From Alphaproteobacteria bacterium HT1-32 (lineage in GTDB: Bacteria; Pseudomonadota; Alphaproteobacteria; Rhodospirillales; HT1-32): 64,000 bases of DNA. The stretch spans positions 223,645-287,644 of the forward strand of contig WJPL01000003.1 of the NCBI GenBank assembly GCA_009649675.1, written 5' to 3'. The position numbers and the translations under genes were made by a program. Below the pieces are notes generated by a model, which was not told the DNA's origin, did not search any database, and was given only the letters and a program-made list of their open reading frames with translations. The stretch's first letter is position 1. Each line of letters begins with the position of its first letter. Positions 1 to 8,502 of this stretch are shown here, in pieces.

Positions 1-1014
1 GAAACTGTCATACACTTCCTTCGTGATGCCACCGTCATTCGCCGTAGCAGACACAACGTCACCCGACGCTTCACCAATCGCGTTCAGCGTCTTGTCATCG
101 AACTTCCGCAGCAGAACCTTGTGCTTCTCTGTCAGAACATCGAGGGAATCGTTGTTCCGGGCATTGAACTCCGCCAGCGTCGCGCTGTTCTCGGCTGCCA
201 TCGCATCCGTCACAATCGCCTTGTGCTGCGCCGACAGGCTTTCCCAGACCTTCAGGTTCATACCAGCACCCAGCGCCGTACCCGGCTCATGGAAACCCGG
301 ATAGTAGTAATACTTCGTCACCTTGTAGAAACCGAAGGCCAGATCGTTCCACGGGCCAACCCATTCCGTCGCATCAATCGCACCGGACTGCAGCGACGGG
401 AAGATTTCACCACCCGGCAGCGACACCGCTGCCGCACCAATCTGGCGCAACACTTCACCACCAAGACCCGGCATACGGATCTTCAGGCCCTTGTAATCCT
501 CAAGCTGGTTGATTTCCTTGTTGAACCAGCCACCCATCTGAACGCCCGTGTTACCCGCAACAAACGGCTTGATGTTGAAGTCGCCGGACAGCTTGTCCCA
601 AAGCTCCTGACCACCACCAAACTGAATCCAGGAATCCATCTCGGAAGCCGTGAAACCAAACGGCACTGCCGCGAAGAAGTTGAACGCCTTCGACTTGCCC
701 TGCCAGTAATACTCGGCACCGTGATACATGTCTGCCGTACCGTTGGAGACCGCATCAAAGCTCTCAAACGGGGGAACCAGTTCACCGGCGGCAAACAGCT
801 TCACCGTCAGCGCACCATCCGTCGCCGCCGTGATACGGTCGGCCATACGCTGCGCACCCGTACCCAGACCCGGGAAGTTCTTCGGCCAGGTCGTTACAAG
901 CTTCAGCTCGCGAATACCCTGCGCCAGAGCCGGCGCCGGAAAAGATGCTGCTCCAGCACCCGCTGCCGCAACGCCTGCTACCGCCGCGCCACGGACAAAT
1001 TCTCTTCTCTTCAT
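1..1014 (-). CDS. TRAP transporter substrate-binding protein, copy A (3' end outside window)
   Basis: Periplasmic solute receptor of a TRAP transporter; the first 338 residues are present and the C-terminal end lies left of the window. The N-terminus has a Tat-type signal (KRREFV at residues 2-7, hydrophobic stretch, APALA cleavage site near residue 31). The motifs GNTGVQMGGWF (154-164) and DATEWVGP (214-221) are those of the TakP/DctP family that binds 2-oxo acids or other small carboxylates; the actual ligand is inferred only at that level. An AGGA ribosome site precedes the ATG at 1014. It is transcribed divergently from the sensor kinase gene. The encoded 338 residues are identical to those of the copy at 4622-5728. 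TRAP membrane subunits are not in view and may lie further left. Confidence 0.93.
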   Translation of the reverse strand, partial: MKRREFVRGAAVAGVAAAGAGAASFPAPALAQGIRELKLVTTWPKNFPGLGTGAQRMADRITAATDGALTVKLFAAGELVPPFESFDAVSNGTADMYHGAEYYWQGKSKAFNFFAAVPFGFTASEMDSWIQFGGGQELWDKLSGDFNIKPFVAGNTGVQMGGWFNKEINQLEDYKGLKIRMPGLGGEVLRQIGAAAVSLPGGEIFPSLQSGAIDATEWVGPWNDLAFGFYKVTKYYYYPGFHEPGTALGAGMNLKVWESLSAQHKAIVTDAMAAENSATLAEFNARNNDSLDVLTEKHKVLLRKFDDKTLNAIGEASGDVVSATANDGGITKEVYDSF

Positions 1015-1028
1015 CTCGGTAATCCTTC
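1..1028. repeat. Direct repeat, left copy (TRAP receptor gene)
   Basis: This stretch matches 4715-5742 in the same orientation at an offset of 4714 bases. Comparing base by base, I find six differences (positions 1, 4, 157, 232, 556 and 640), all third-codon-position and synonymous. Similarity stops just upstream of the ribosome site, at about 1028. The left limit of the repeat is not visible because the window starts inside it. Confidence 0.95.
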
Positions 1029-1167
1029 CTGCTGATTGTCAGTTAAGGTCTGACTGATAAATTTCTGGAATTGGACCGGAAGCCCAATCCATCCAGTCAG
1101 TCGCAATTTGTTGCGACAGAGCCGCTCCATCAACCGGTTCAACAGCGCCAGAGGGCCTTTCATTGCG

Positions 1168-1196
1168 TATAGACTCTCAGTCTATAAACGTAGACT
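1168..1196. promoter_or_regulatory. Palindrome and repeated half-site in divergent promoter region
   Basis: Between the TRAP receptor gene (minus) and the sensor kinase gene (plus), bases 1168-1186 form a perfect inverted repeat TATAGACT-CTC-AGTCTATA. A further TAGACT lies at 1191-1196, exactly 21 bases (two helical turns) after the first TAGACT at 1170. Position and symmetry suggest an operator, possibly for the NarL-type regulator encoded at 2666-3319, but that link is inference. The rest of the 272-base intergenic stretch (1015-1286) shows no other clear feature. Confidence 0.5.
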
Positions 1197-1286
1197 GGCA
1201 GAGAATGAGGCATTCCGGCAGGTCTCAGGCTGGTTACCCGGCGTCGCGAATGCTTTATTCTCTGTAAAAATATGGGGAGGGTGCTG

Positions 1287-2666
1287 ATGCCGCCACGGTA
1301 CAAACTGATTCTGCTGGCCATCGTGCCACTGGTGATTGCCTGCGCCTGCATTGCCTTGATCGCCAACCGGCAGGCCGAAAAACTGGCGAAGCTGGATGCC
1401 GCCCTGTTTGAACGTGAGATTCTCGCCTCAAAGCAGCTTGAGATCGAGAACTATATCAGCCTCGCCCTGACCTCGATTGACCATATCTACGCCGATGCTT
1501 CACCGGATGATGAATCAGCGAAGACAGCCGTAAAGCAGATCCTGAATGCCCTGACATATGGTCAGGACGGTTATTTCTTTGTCTATGATTCGAAGGGCGT
1601 GAACCTTGTCCATCCGCGCCTGCACCATATCGTCGGCACCAGTCTCTGGGACATGACAGATCCGAACGGCGATTTCGTGATCCGGAACCTGATTGCAAAA
1701 GCACAGGCCGGTGGCGGCTTCCATCGCTATCAATGGAACCAGCCGTCAACCGACATGATTACCGACAAGATCAGCTATGCCGTCTATCTCGACAAATGGG
1801 ACTGGATGTTTGGGACGGGTATCTATCTTGACGATGTCGCACGCAAGATTGCAGAAATCGAAGCAGAACTGGACCGGAACACCCGGCAGACAGTTCTGCT
1901 GATTGTTATCGTCACACTGCTTGCGATCCTGGTCGTGACCTCCGGCGGGCTGCTGCTCAACCTTTCTGAACGGCGTATAGCTGACAGTCGCCTGCGCCTG
2001 CTGACACGGCGCATTGTTGAGATTCAGGAGGATGAGCGTCAACGGGTTGCCCGTGAACTGCATGACGGGATCAGCCAGTTGCTGGTCTCCGTGAAATACA
2101 GTCTCAACATTGCCTCGATCCGGGACAGCAAGGGCGAGGGCGCTGTCGAGAACATTGAACGCGGGGTCGCCATTCTTGACGAAGCCATCTCGGAAGTCCG
2201 GCGTATTTCAAAAGACCTGCGCCCCAGCGTGCTCGATGACCTGGGCCTCGCGACGGCAGTAAAAAGTCTGGCTGACGACTTTGCCAGCCGGTCAGGAATG
2301 GAAATCGACCTCGAAGCAGACAAAGTGGGGGACAACCTGTCATCGGAAGGAAAAACAGCATTATATCGTGTCATGCAGGAGGCCCTGACCAATATTGCAC
2401 GACATGCCAATGCCACCGCCATCAAGGTCCGCCTGAAATCGAGAGCAGGCACCGTGCGGCTGATGATCGCAGACAATGGCCGTGGCTTTAATGTCGTCAA
2501 TGCCGAGGAGAACAATGGCGGGCATGGCATCAACAACATGCGCGAGCGGCTGGAAGCACAGGGTGGCTGGCTGCAATTGCGTTCAACAACCGGACGCGGA
2601 TCACGTATTCTGGCTGTAATGCCAATCGATTCTTCCGGATCAAACACCACCAGCGAGGCCGCGTGA
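1287..2666 (+). CDS. Cache-domain sensor histidine kinase (NarX/DegS-like HisKA_3)
   Basis: Membrane sensor kinase of 459 residues. An N-terminal membrane helix (about 6-27) is followed by a periplasmic single Cache domain (about 40-195) with the signature DGYFFVYD, then GGGF and GTGIYLDDV. A second membrane helix (about 200-225), a HisKA_3 dimerisation domain with the phospho-accepting His259 in RELHDG, and a C-terminal ATPase domain (DNGRGF, GHGINNMRERL) follow. The ATG at 1287 is preferred over the in-frame ATG at 1272 because GGGGAGGG lies just before it. It overlaps its response regulator gene by one base. Cache domains of this type often bind small carboxylates, fitting the adjacent TRAP receptors. 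Confidence 0.92.
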   Translation: MPPRYKLILLAIVPLVIACACIALIANRQAEKLAKLDAALFEREILASKQLEIENYISLALTSIDHIYADASPDDESAKTAVKQILNALTYGQDGYFFVYDSKGVNLVHPRLHHIVGTSLWDMTDPNGDFVIRNLIAKAQAGGGFHRYQWNQPSTDMITDKISYAVYLDKWDWMFGTGIYLDDVARKIAEIEAELDRNTRQTVLLIVIVTLLAILVVTSGGLLLNLSERRIADSRLRLLTRRIVEIQEDERQRVARELHDGISQLLVSVKYSLNIASIRDSKGEGAVENIERGVAILDEAISEVRRISKDLRPSVLDDLGLATAVKSLADDFASRSGMEIDLEADKVGDNLSSEGKTALYRVMQEALTNIARHANATAIKVRLKSRAGTVRLMIADNGRGFNVVNAEENNGGHGINNMRERLEAQGGWLQLRSTTGRGSRILAVMPIDSSGSNTTSEAA

Positions 2667-3319
2667 TGAGTGCACCGGACAAACCGATACGTGTTGTAAT
2701 CGTGGACGATCACCGGCTGGTCCGTGAAGGCGTCCGCGCCCTGCTGACAACCTCGCCCCGGGTCGACGTCGTGGGCGAGGGGGCCGATGGTCATGATGCC
2801 ATCAGACTTATCGCATCACATGACCCCGACATTCTGATGATGGATGTCAGCATGCCCCGGATGAGCGGCCTTGAAGCCATGCGTGAAATTGGCAGGCAGG
2901 GGGCACGCTGTCGCGTCCTGATGCTCAGCATCTACGATAACCCGGAATATGTTGTTGATGTCATGCGGGCAGGAGCCAGCGGCTATATCCTGAAAGATGT
3001 GTCAGCCGTCGAGATGCTGAATGCGATTGAGAGCATTGCCAATGGCGGCACCTATCTGAGCAACGCCGTTGCCTCCACAATCATTCATGCTGACCGCAAG
3101 AAACCGGCAGCTGACAGCAGGCTGACAGACCGCGAGATCGATGTTCTCCGGCTGATTGCCCGAGGCAAGAGTGCGAAGGAAATTGCCAAGGAACTTGGGG
3201 TCAGCGTCCGGACCGCAGAAACACACCGCCAGAACCTCCGCCGCAAACTGGATGCCCGGAATGTTGTCGAACTGACCCTCTATGCGATCATGAACGGTCA
3301 CGTAACACCGGAAGCCTGA
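2666..3319 (+). CDS. NarL/FixJ-family response regulator
   Basis: Response regulator of 217 residues, the evident partner of the preceding kinase. The receiver domain has acidic residues in VIVDDH near the N-terminus and the phospho-acceptor Asp60 in LMMDVSMPRMSG. A LuxR-type helix-turn-helix occupies about 148-210 (LTDREIDVLRLIARG, SVRTAETHRQNL). The ATG at 2666 overlaps the kinase stop codon TGA by one base; a GTG three bases earlier is an alternative. It probably controls the flanking TRAP receptor genes, which is inferred from position only. Confidence 0.93.
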   Translation: MSAPDKPIRVVIVDDHRLVREGVRALLTTSPRVDVVGEGADGHDAIRLIASHDPDILMMDVSMPRMSGLEAMREIGRQGARCRVLMLSIYDNPEYVVDVMRAGASGYILKDVSAVEMLNAIESIANGGTYLSNAVASTIIHADRKKPAADSRLTDREIDVLRLIARGKSAKEIAKELGVSVRTAETHRQNLRRKLDARNVVELTLYAIMNGHVTPEA

Positions 3320-3425
3320 TTCTTCAGGCAGCATAAAAGGCCCGGTAGATAAACCTGACTGTATTGCAGATGCCTGTATGGTCTCCACATGTCAGCAAAC
3401 CTTCCAAATTCAACGAAAGAGACGC

Positions 3426-4520
3426 ATGCCAGATAAACTTCCCGAGACAATGTCCGGTGTCCTGTTGTCGGGGCATGGCGGCTTCGACAAGCTTGTATAC
3501 CGCACCGACATACCGGTCCCTCAGCCAGGGGATAACGATGTGCTGATCCGGGTCAGGGGCACCAGCGTCAACAATACCGATATCAACACCCGAACAGCCT
3601 GGTACGCCAGGTCCGTCCGTTCTGATACTCAGACAACAACCTCAGACACGGCAGAGACCCCGGATGTCGGAAGCTGGACCGGCAATCCCCTGACATTTCC
3701 ACTTATTCAGGGTGCTGACTGTTTTGGGACGGTCGTCGCTGTTGGCAGGAATGTTTCCGGCGGACAAGTTGGCCGATCGGTGCTGGTACGCTCAATGATG
3801 TATGGGCCTGTTGATTTCCGACCATATGAATGTGCAACATTGGGGTCCGAATTCAACGGTGCTTTTGCCCAGTATTGCGCCGTTCATGAAGGCGATGCCT
3901 TCGAGATAAACTGCGACCTGTCAGACATTGAACTCGGGGCAATTCCCTGTGCGTTCAGCACCGCAGAGGGAATGCTGGTGCGAGCCGGGATCACGGAAAA
4001 GGATCGTATTCTTGTTACCGGCGCATCCGGCGGTGTGGGACTGGCCGCCGTACAGCTGGCCCGGCTTCGCGGCACGGAAGTCATCGCCGTTGCTTCCAGA
4101 AGCAAGCTGGATGAGGTTCTCGCAGCCGGAGCCAGCAAGGCAGTCGCACGCGAGGCTGATCTGATCGCCGATCTTGGTGAAAACAGCGTTACCGCCGTCG
4201 TCGATCTGGTCGGGGGCGAAACATGGCCCTGTCTGCTCGATCTCCTGCGCCCCGGCGGACGATATGTCACAGCAGGTGCTATCGCCGGGCCAATCGTCGA
4301 ACTTGATCTGCGTACCCTCTACCTCAAGGATCTGAGTCTCTACGGCTGCGTCTATCAGGAGAGCAATGTGTTTCCGAACCTCGTCAGATATCTGGAAGAA
4401 GGCAGGTTACGCCCCCGAATTGCAGCAACCTATCCGCTTGAAGACATCATCGAAGCGCAGAAGAAATTTCTCGAGAAGGATTTCGTTGGCAAGATCGGAT
4501 TGATCCCGCCGCAGGACTGA
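3426..4520 (+). CDS. MDR-superfamily NAD(P)-dependent oxidoreductase (quinone-oxidoreductase-like)
   Basis: Medium-chain dehydrogenase/reductase of 364 residues. The N-terminal GroES-like fold contains the VNNTDINTR segment typical of the family, and the Rossmann part shows GASGGVGLAAVQLA followed by a GAS.AV stretch. I see no cluster of Cys/His expected for a structural or catalytic zinc site, so the zinc-free quinone oxidoreductase branch is favoured. An insertion rich in Ser/Thr/Asp lies at about 60-80. ATG 3426 with GAAAGAG upstream is chosen; an in-frame ATG at 3378 exists. It lies between the two-component system and the second TRAP receptor; the substrate is unknown. Confidence 0.85.
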   Translation: MPDKLPETMSGVLLSGHGGFDKLVYRTDIPVPQPGDNDVLIRVRGTSVNNTDINTRTAWYARSVRSDTQTTTSDTAETPDVGSWTGNPLTFPLIQGADCFGTVVAVGRNVSGGQVGRSVLVRSMMYGPVDFRPYECATLGSEFNGAFAQYCAVHEGDAFEINCDLSDIELGAIPCAFSTAEGMLVRAGITEKDRILVTGASGGVGLAAVQLARLRGTEVIAVASRSKLDEVLAAGASKAVAREADLIADLGENSVTAVVDLVGGETWPCLLDLLRPGGRYVTAGAIAGPIVELDLRTLYLKDLSLYGCVYQESNVFPNLVRYLEEGRLRPRIAATYPLEDIIEAQKKFLEKDFVGKIGLIPPQD

Positions 4521-4565
4521 GAGCCCCGGAAATTCAGCCCAGTAAAGGCATCCTGAAACAGAAAA

Positions 4566-4589
4566 GGGCCACGTCTCAGGACGTGGCCC
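4566..4589 (-). terminator. Rho-independent terminator of TRAP receptor copy B
   Basis: A perfect 10-base stem GGGCCACGTC / GACGTGGCCC with a 4-base loop. Read on the minus strand it is followed by CTTTTCTG, so it ends transcripts from the minus-strand gene that stops at 4622. The plus-strand downstream side lacks a T-run. Confidence 0.85.
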
Positions 4590-4621
4590 AAATTCTGCCC
4601 GGGAATTAAACCCGTTTCAGA

Positions 4622-5728
4622 TTACTTGCCGTATTTGAACGGCAGGACGCGTGCGTTGGTATAGGCCTGATCTGCGATCTTCGACCAGGCGAGGGCCTTC
4701 TTACGGAACGCGATAAAGCTGTCATACACTTCCTTCGTGATGCCACCGTCATTCGCCGTAGCAGACACAACGTCACCCGACGCTTCACCAATCGCGTTCA
4801 GCGTCTTGTCATCGAACTTCCGCAGCAGAACCTTGTGCTTCTCTGTCAGAACATCGAGGGAATCGTTGTTACGGGCATTGAACTCCGCCAGCGTCGCGCT
4901 GTTCTCGGCTGCCATCGCATCCGTCACAATCGCCTTGTGCTGCGCTGACAGGCTTTCCCAGACCTTCAGGTTCATACCAGCACCCAGCGCCGTACCCGGC
5001 TCATGGAAACCCGGATAGTAGTAATACTTCGTCACCTTGTAGAAACCGAAGGCCAGATCGTTCCACGGGCCAACCCATTCCGTCGCATCAATCGCACCGG
5101 ACTGCAGCGACGGGAAGATTTCACCACCCGGCAGCGACACCGCTGCCGCACCAATCTGGCGCAACACTTCACCACCAAGACCCGGCATACGGATCTTCAG
5201 GCCCTTGTAATCCTCAAGCTGGTTGATTTCCTTGTTGAACCAGCCACCCATCTGAACGCCCGTGTTACCGGCAACAAACGGCTTGATGTTGAAGTCGCCG
5301 GACAGCTTGTCCCAAAGCTCCTGACCACCACCAAACTGAATCCAGGAATCCATTTCGGAAGCCGTGAAACCAAACGGCACTGCCGCGAAGAAGTTGAACG
5401 CCTTCGACTTGCCCTGCCAGTAATACTCGGCACCGTGATACATGTCTGCCGTACCGTTGGAGACCGCATCAAAGCTCTCAAACGGGGGAACCAGTTCACC
5501 GGCGGCAAACAGCTTCACCGTCAGCGCACCATCCGTCGCCGCCGTGATACGGTCGGCCATACGCTGCGCACCCGTACCCAGACCCGGGAAGTTCTTCGGC
5601 CAGGTCGTTACAAGCTTCAGCTCGCGAATACCCTGCGCCAGAGCCGGCGCCGGAAAAGATGCTGCTCCAGCACCCGCTGCCGCAACGCCTGCTACCGCCG
5701 CGCCACGGACAAATTCTCTTCTCTTCAT
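4622..5728 (-). CDS. TRAP transporter substrate-binding protein, copy B (complete)
   Basis: Complete 368-residue periplasmic receptor of the TakP/DctP family. The N-terminus carries KRREFV and an APALA cleavage site, indicating Tat export. GNTGVQMGGWF (154-164), the conserved Arg180 in KIRMPG, DATEWVGP (214-221) and a YYYYPG stretch match 2-oxo-acid-type TRAP receptors. The gene stands alone: no DctQ or DctM membrane subunit is adjacent, bpt lies upstream on the same strand, and a strong terminator follows. Residues 1-338 are identical to copy A. It presumably serves membrane subunits encoded elsewhere, perhaps those next to copy A. Confidence 0.93.
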   Translation of the reverse strand: MKRREFVRGAAVAGVAAAGAGAASFPAPALAQGIRELKLVTTWPKNFPGLGTGAQRMADRITAATDGALTVKLFAAGELVPPFESFDAVSNGTADMYHGAEYYWQGKSKAFNFFAAVPFGFTASEMDSWIQFGGGQELWDKLSGDFNIKPFVAGNTGVQMGGWFNKEINQLEDYKGLKIRMPGLGGEVLRQIGAAAVSLPGGEIFPSLQSGAIDATEWVGPWNDLAFGFYKVTKYYYYPGFHEPGTALGAGMNLKVWESLSAQHKAIVTDAMAAENSATLAEFNARNNDSLDVLTEKHKVLLRKFDDKTLNAIGEASGDVVSATANDGGITKEVYDSFIAFRKKALAWSKIADQAYTNARVLPFKYGK

Positions 5729-5742
5729 CTCGGTAATCCTCC
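4715..5742. repeat. Direct repeat, right copy (TRAP receptor gene)
   Basis: Partner of 1-1028 in the same orientation. The two copies bracket the sensor kinase, response regulator and oxidoreductase genes. Upstream of about 5742 the two promoter regions are unrelated in sequence, so the duplicates are likely regulated differently. Confidence 0.95.
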
Positions 5743-5826
5743 CGTTAAAATTCAGGGCGTCTGTTCAGACTTGCCCATAGACCGGGAGTATAGGTTGCTA
5801 AAACGCAGACACGCAATCAGCAAGCA

Positions 5827-6567
5827 TCAGGTGAGGTCCTTGAAATCAAGTCGTCTCCAGACGCCGTCAATCAACGCCTCACACGGCTCAAAGCGGGTTT
5901 TATAAGACATTTTCCGGCATTCCCGGATCCAGTAACCGAGATAGACATAGGGCAGACCAGCCCGCCGGGCCTGCTCGATACACCAGAGGACCATGTAGGT
6001 ACCCAGACCACGCTTCGAATCCGAGATATCAAAGAAGGAATAGACAGCCGACAGACCATCACCCAGACGGTCGAACAGGCAGACAGCCTTGAGCAGGCCA
6101 TCCGGGTCTCGGAACTCGGCAATGAATGTATCGATCGACGTATCTTCGATCATTACCTGATAGTCATAAAAACTCATGCTCGCCATATCGCCGTCGCTGT
6201 GACGACCGTCCTGATACCGGGCAAACAGGCGGTACTGTTCAGCCGTTGCCAGTGCAGGCTTTTCCTCAACTGTCATGCCGGGATTTGCATTCCAGACCCG
6301 CTTCAGTGACCGCGAGGCAGAAAGCCTGAAATCCTCCACATTGACGCGCAGCGGAATACAGGCATTGCAGCCGGTGCAGGCCGGCGTATAGGCGATGCCA
6401 TGACTGCGGCGAAATCCTGCGCGGCTGAGATCATCATGCAGACGAACCGCTTCACGCCCGGACAATTCAACCACAACCTTGCGTTCCTCCCGTCCTTCGA
6501 TATAGGGGCAGGGCAGCGGTGCTGTCGTATAGAAAAACAGCGGTTTGGTCTTCGGGGCGTTATGCAT
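5827..6567 (-). CDS. bpt: Aspartate/glutamate leucyltransferase (ATE/Bpt family)
   Basis: Leucyl/arginyl-tRNA--protein transferase of 246 residues that adds an amino acid to N-terminal Asp or Glu, marking proteins for ClpAP degradation by the N-degron rule. The N-terminal domain shows CTGCNACIPLRV (about 62-73), and the C-terminal GNAT-like part shows SAVYSFFD, LGTYMVLWCIE and YVYLGYWI. The length is normal for bacterial Bpt. The gene reads in the same direction as motAB, 36 bases downstream of motB, so it may be cotranscribed. Confidence 0.93.
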   Translation of the reverse strand: MHNAPKTKPLFFYTTAPLPCPYIEGREERKVVVELSGREAVRLHDDLSRAGFRRSHGIAYTPACTGCNACIPLRVNVEDFRLSASRSLKRVWNANPGMTVEEKPALATAEQYRLFARYQDGRHSDGDMASMSFYDYQVMIEDTSIDTFIAEFRDPDGLLKAVCLFDRLGDGLSAVYSFFDISDSKRGLGTYMVLWCIEQARRAGLPYVYLGYWIRECRKMSYKTRFEPCEALIDGVWRRLDFKDLT

Positions 6568-6603
6568 TCACGTTTGCGCCTGGCAATCCTACCGACGTTT
6601 GCT

Positions 6604-7491
6604 TTAATTCGCAGCAGCGTCCTCGGGTTTGGCTTCTTTCAGAAGGATAATACTAAGCCGCCGATTCTGGGGAGAGAAAGGGTTATCTTCCACAAGCGGT
6701 TCAGTTTCTGCCTTTCCGACCACCCGGGCGATGCGTTTTGGTGACAGACCGGCGTCCAGCATTGCCCGACGTGCAGCCAGCGCCCTGTCTGCCGACAATT
6801 CCCAGTTCGTGTAGCCATTTTGCGTAATGAACGGTGTCGCATCCGTATGGCCGTTAATGGCAATTTTCTGCGGCAGCTTGCTGATAACCTCAACAATCTT
6901 GCTGAGCAACTGGCTTGTGTCCGGGAACAGGTCAGCCCGTCCTGACGGAAACATCGAACTGTCCTGCTGGTCAACCAGTTGAATCCGGAGGCCTTCATCG
7001 GTCTTGTCGACTTTCAGGTTTTCCGTGAAGCCCTGCAGGTCCGGAACCGATTCAATCGCTTCCTTCAGAGCTTTTTCAGTCTCATCGAACATCTTCTGCT
7101 CGACGGCTTCCTTGATGATCTCCGCTTCTTCGCGGGTAAATTCCTGAACATTCGAATTCTCATCACCGCCGATACCAGCCTTGGGCGGGGGCAGGCTGAG
7201 GGTCACGCTCTGGGAAGCCGCGTTACGCTGTGAAGCGCCTTCATCGCCAAGTACCTGACCCGCCAGAATACCACCGGCACCACTGGTCGTCGCAGACAGG
7301 CTTTGCGGCGCGAAATAGTTCGAAATACCTTCAAGGGATTCGTCGGAAACAGCATTCAGCAACCAGAGCAGCAGAAAGAATGCCATCATCGCCGTCACAA
7401 AGTCGGCATAGGCCACTTTCCACGCGCCACCATGATGGCCTGCGCCACCTTTCTTGATCTTTTTGACAATTATCGGTGAGCCGTCAGCCAT
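6604..7491 (-). CDS. motB: Flagellar motor stator protein MotB
   Basis: Stator subunit of 295 residues. After a basic N-terminus and AWKVAYADFVTAMM (23-36), the single membrane helix contains the proton-carrying Asp30. A linker leads to a C-terminal OmpA-like peptidoglycan-binding domain (INGHTDATPF, LSADRALAARRAML). MotB forms the proton-conducting stator with MotA and anchors it to the cell wall. The gene begins 3 bases after motA ends, an operon arrangement. This indicates a motile, proton-driven flagellum; other flagellar genes are not in the window apart from a FliL-like gene at 27.4 kb. Confidence 0.96.
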   Translation of the reverse strand: MADGSPIIVKKIKKGGAGHHGGAWKVAYADFVTAMMAFFLLLWLLNAVSDESLEGISNYFAPQSLSATTSGAGGILAGQVLGDEGASQRNAASQSVTLSLPPPKAGIGGDENSNVQEFTREEAEIIKEAVEQKMFDETEKALKEAIESVPDLQGFTENLKVDKTDEGLRIQLVDQQDSSMFPSGRADLFPDTSQLLSKIVEVISKLPQKIAINGHTDATPFITQNGYTNWELSADRALAARRAMLDAGLSPKRIARVVGKAETEPLVEDNPFSPQNRRLSIILLKEAKPEDAAAN

Positions 7492-7494
7492 GAT

Positions 7495-8355
7495 CTAGTC
7501 CGGTGGCATATTCTGAATGGCTTCTTCCGTTTCGGCGAAGCTGGGTTGCCATGAATGCGGGATATTCTTTCGTGCGAACTCGACAGACACCTGCGGCGCA
7601 TAGCCCTGCATGTGAGCAAGCAGGGCGGCCTTGATGACGTTATGATAATGGCTGTCGGCCTTCATGATGAGTTCGAGGCAGCGCCCCATCGGACCGACAA
7701 TGCCGTAACACATCAGAATACCAAGGAAGGTTCCGACCAGTGCGCCACCAATCAGGGCACCCAGCACTTCCGGCGGCTCGGTGATCGATCCCATCGTCTT
7801 GATAACCCCAAGCACGGCAGCAACGATGCCGAGTGCCGGAAAGCTTTCACTCATATTCACGACGGCGCTGGAAACATCATGATCATGTTCGTGATGCGCT
7901 TCGAGTTCAGCATCAATAACCGCCTCAACTTCATGTGAGGTGCTGGTTCCGAGCGTCAGCAGGCGCAGGTAATCGCAGAAGGACTCAACCGTATGGTGGT
8001 CCGACATGAATTTCGGGAATTTCTGGAACAGGGGGCTGTCTTCAGGCTTTTCAACATGGCTCTCAAGCGCAAGGTCGCCCTTCGACTTTGCCAGCTTGAA
8101 CACCGCATAAAGCATGGTCAGAAGTTCAAGATAATCATCTTTCTTGTACTTGCCGCCCTTGATGATCCTGCCAAACGCGGCAATCGCCGGTTTCAGAACA
8201 TGACCGGGGTTGCCGGCAACAAAGGCGCCAATGGCAGCGCCACAAATGATGACGACCTCAAATGGCTGGTTGAGCACACCAAGCTTTCCACCCATGGCCA
8301 TGTAACCGCCGAGAACACAGGCAATGACAAAAACCAGTCCGCCGATAACTAACAT
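7495..8355 (-). CDS. motA: Flagellar motor stator protein MotA
   Basis: Proton-channel subunit of 286 residues with the expected four membrane segments: two at the N-terminus (about 1-20 and 34-50) and two in the C-terminal half (about 165-215) around SFPALGIVAAVLGVIKTMG. The large cytoplasmic loop, which contacts FliG in the switch complex, lies between. Start ATG 8355 is preceded by a GGAAAT ribosome site. It is first in an operon with motB. Confidence 0.96.
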   Translation of the reverse strand: MLVIGGLVFVIACVLGGYMAMGGKLGVLNQPFEVVIICGAAIGAFVAGNPGHVLKPAIAAFGRIIKGGKYKKDDYLELLTMLYAVFKLAKSKGDLALESHVEKPEDSPLFQKFPKFMSDHHTVESFCDYLRLLTLGTSTSHEVEAVIDAELEAHHEHDHDVSSAVVNMSESFPALGIVAAVLGVIKTMGSITEPPEVLGALIGGALVGTFLGILMCYGIVGPMGRCLELIMKADSHYHNVIKAALLAHMQGYAPQVSVEFARKNIPHSWQPSFAETEEAIQNMPPD

Positions 8356-8502
8356 ACTCTATTTCCGTCCATCGCCATTCGTGCCGCCAACATGTGGATA
8401 ACTTGACCGACAAGAGCTTGCCGGGTCAAGCTAAACGGCTTTTTTCCGCTTCATTCGAATGAATGTGACAGGCTCCACCGTCAATTCAAACGAAAGCCAG
8501 AC

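Noticed and set aside
121-1035. Long plus-strand frames opposite the TRAP receptor genes (also 5003-5905)
   Set aside because: They occur in both copies only because the sequence is duplicated; the minus-strand receptor has clear signal peptide and family motifs, while the mirrored products are Arg-rich and without a domain.
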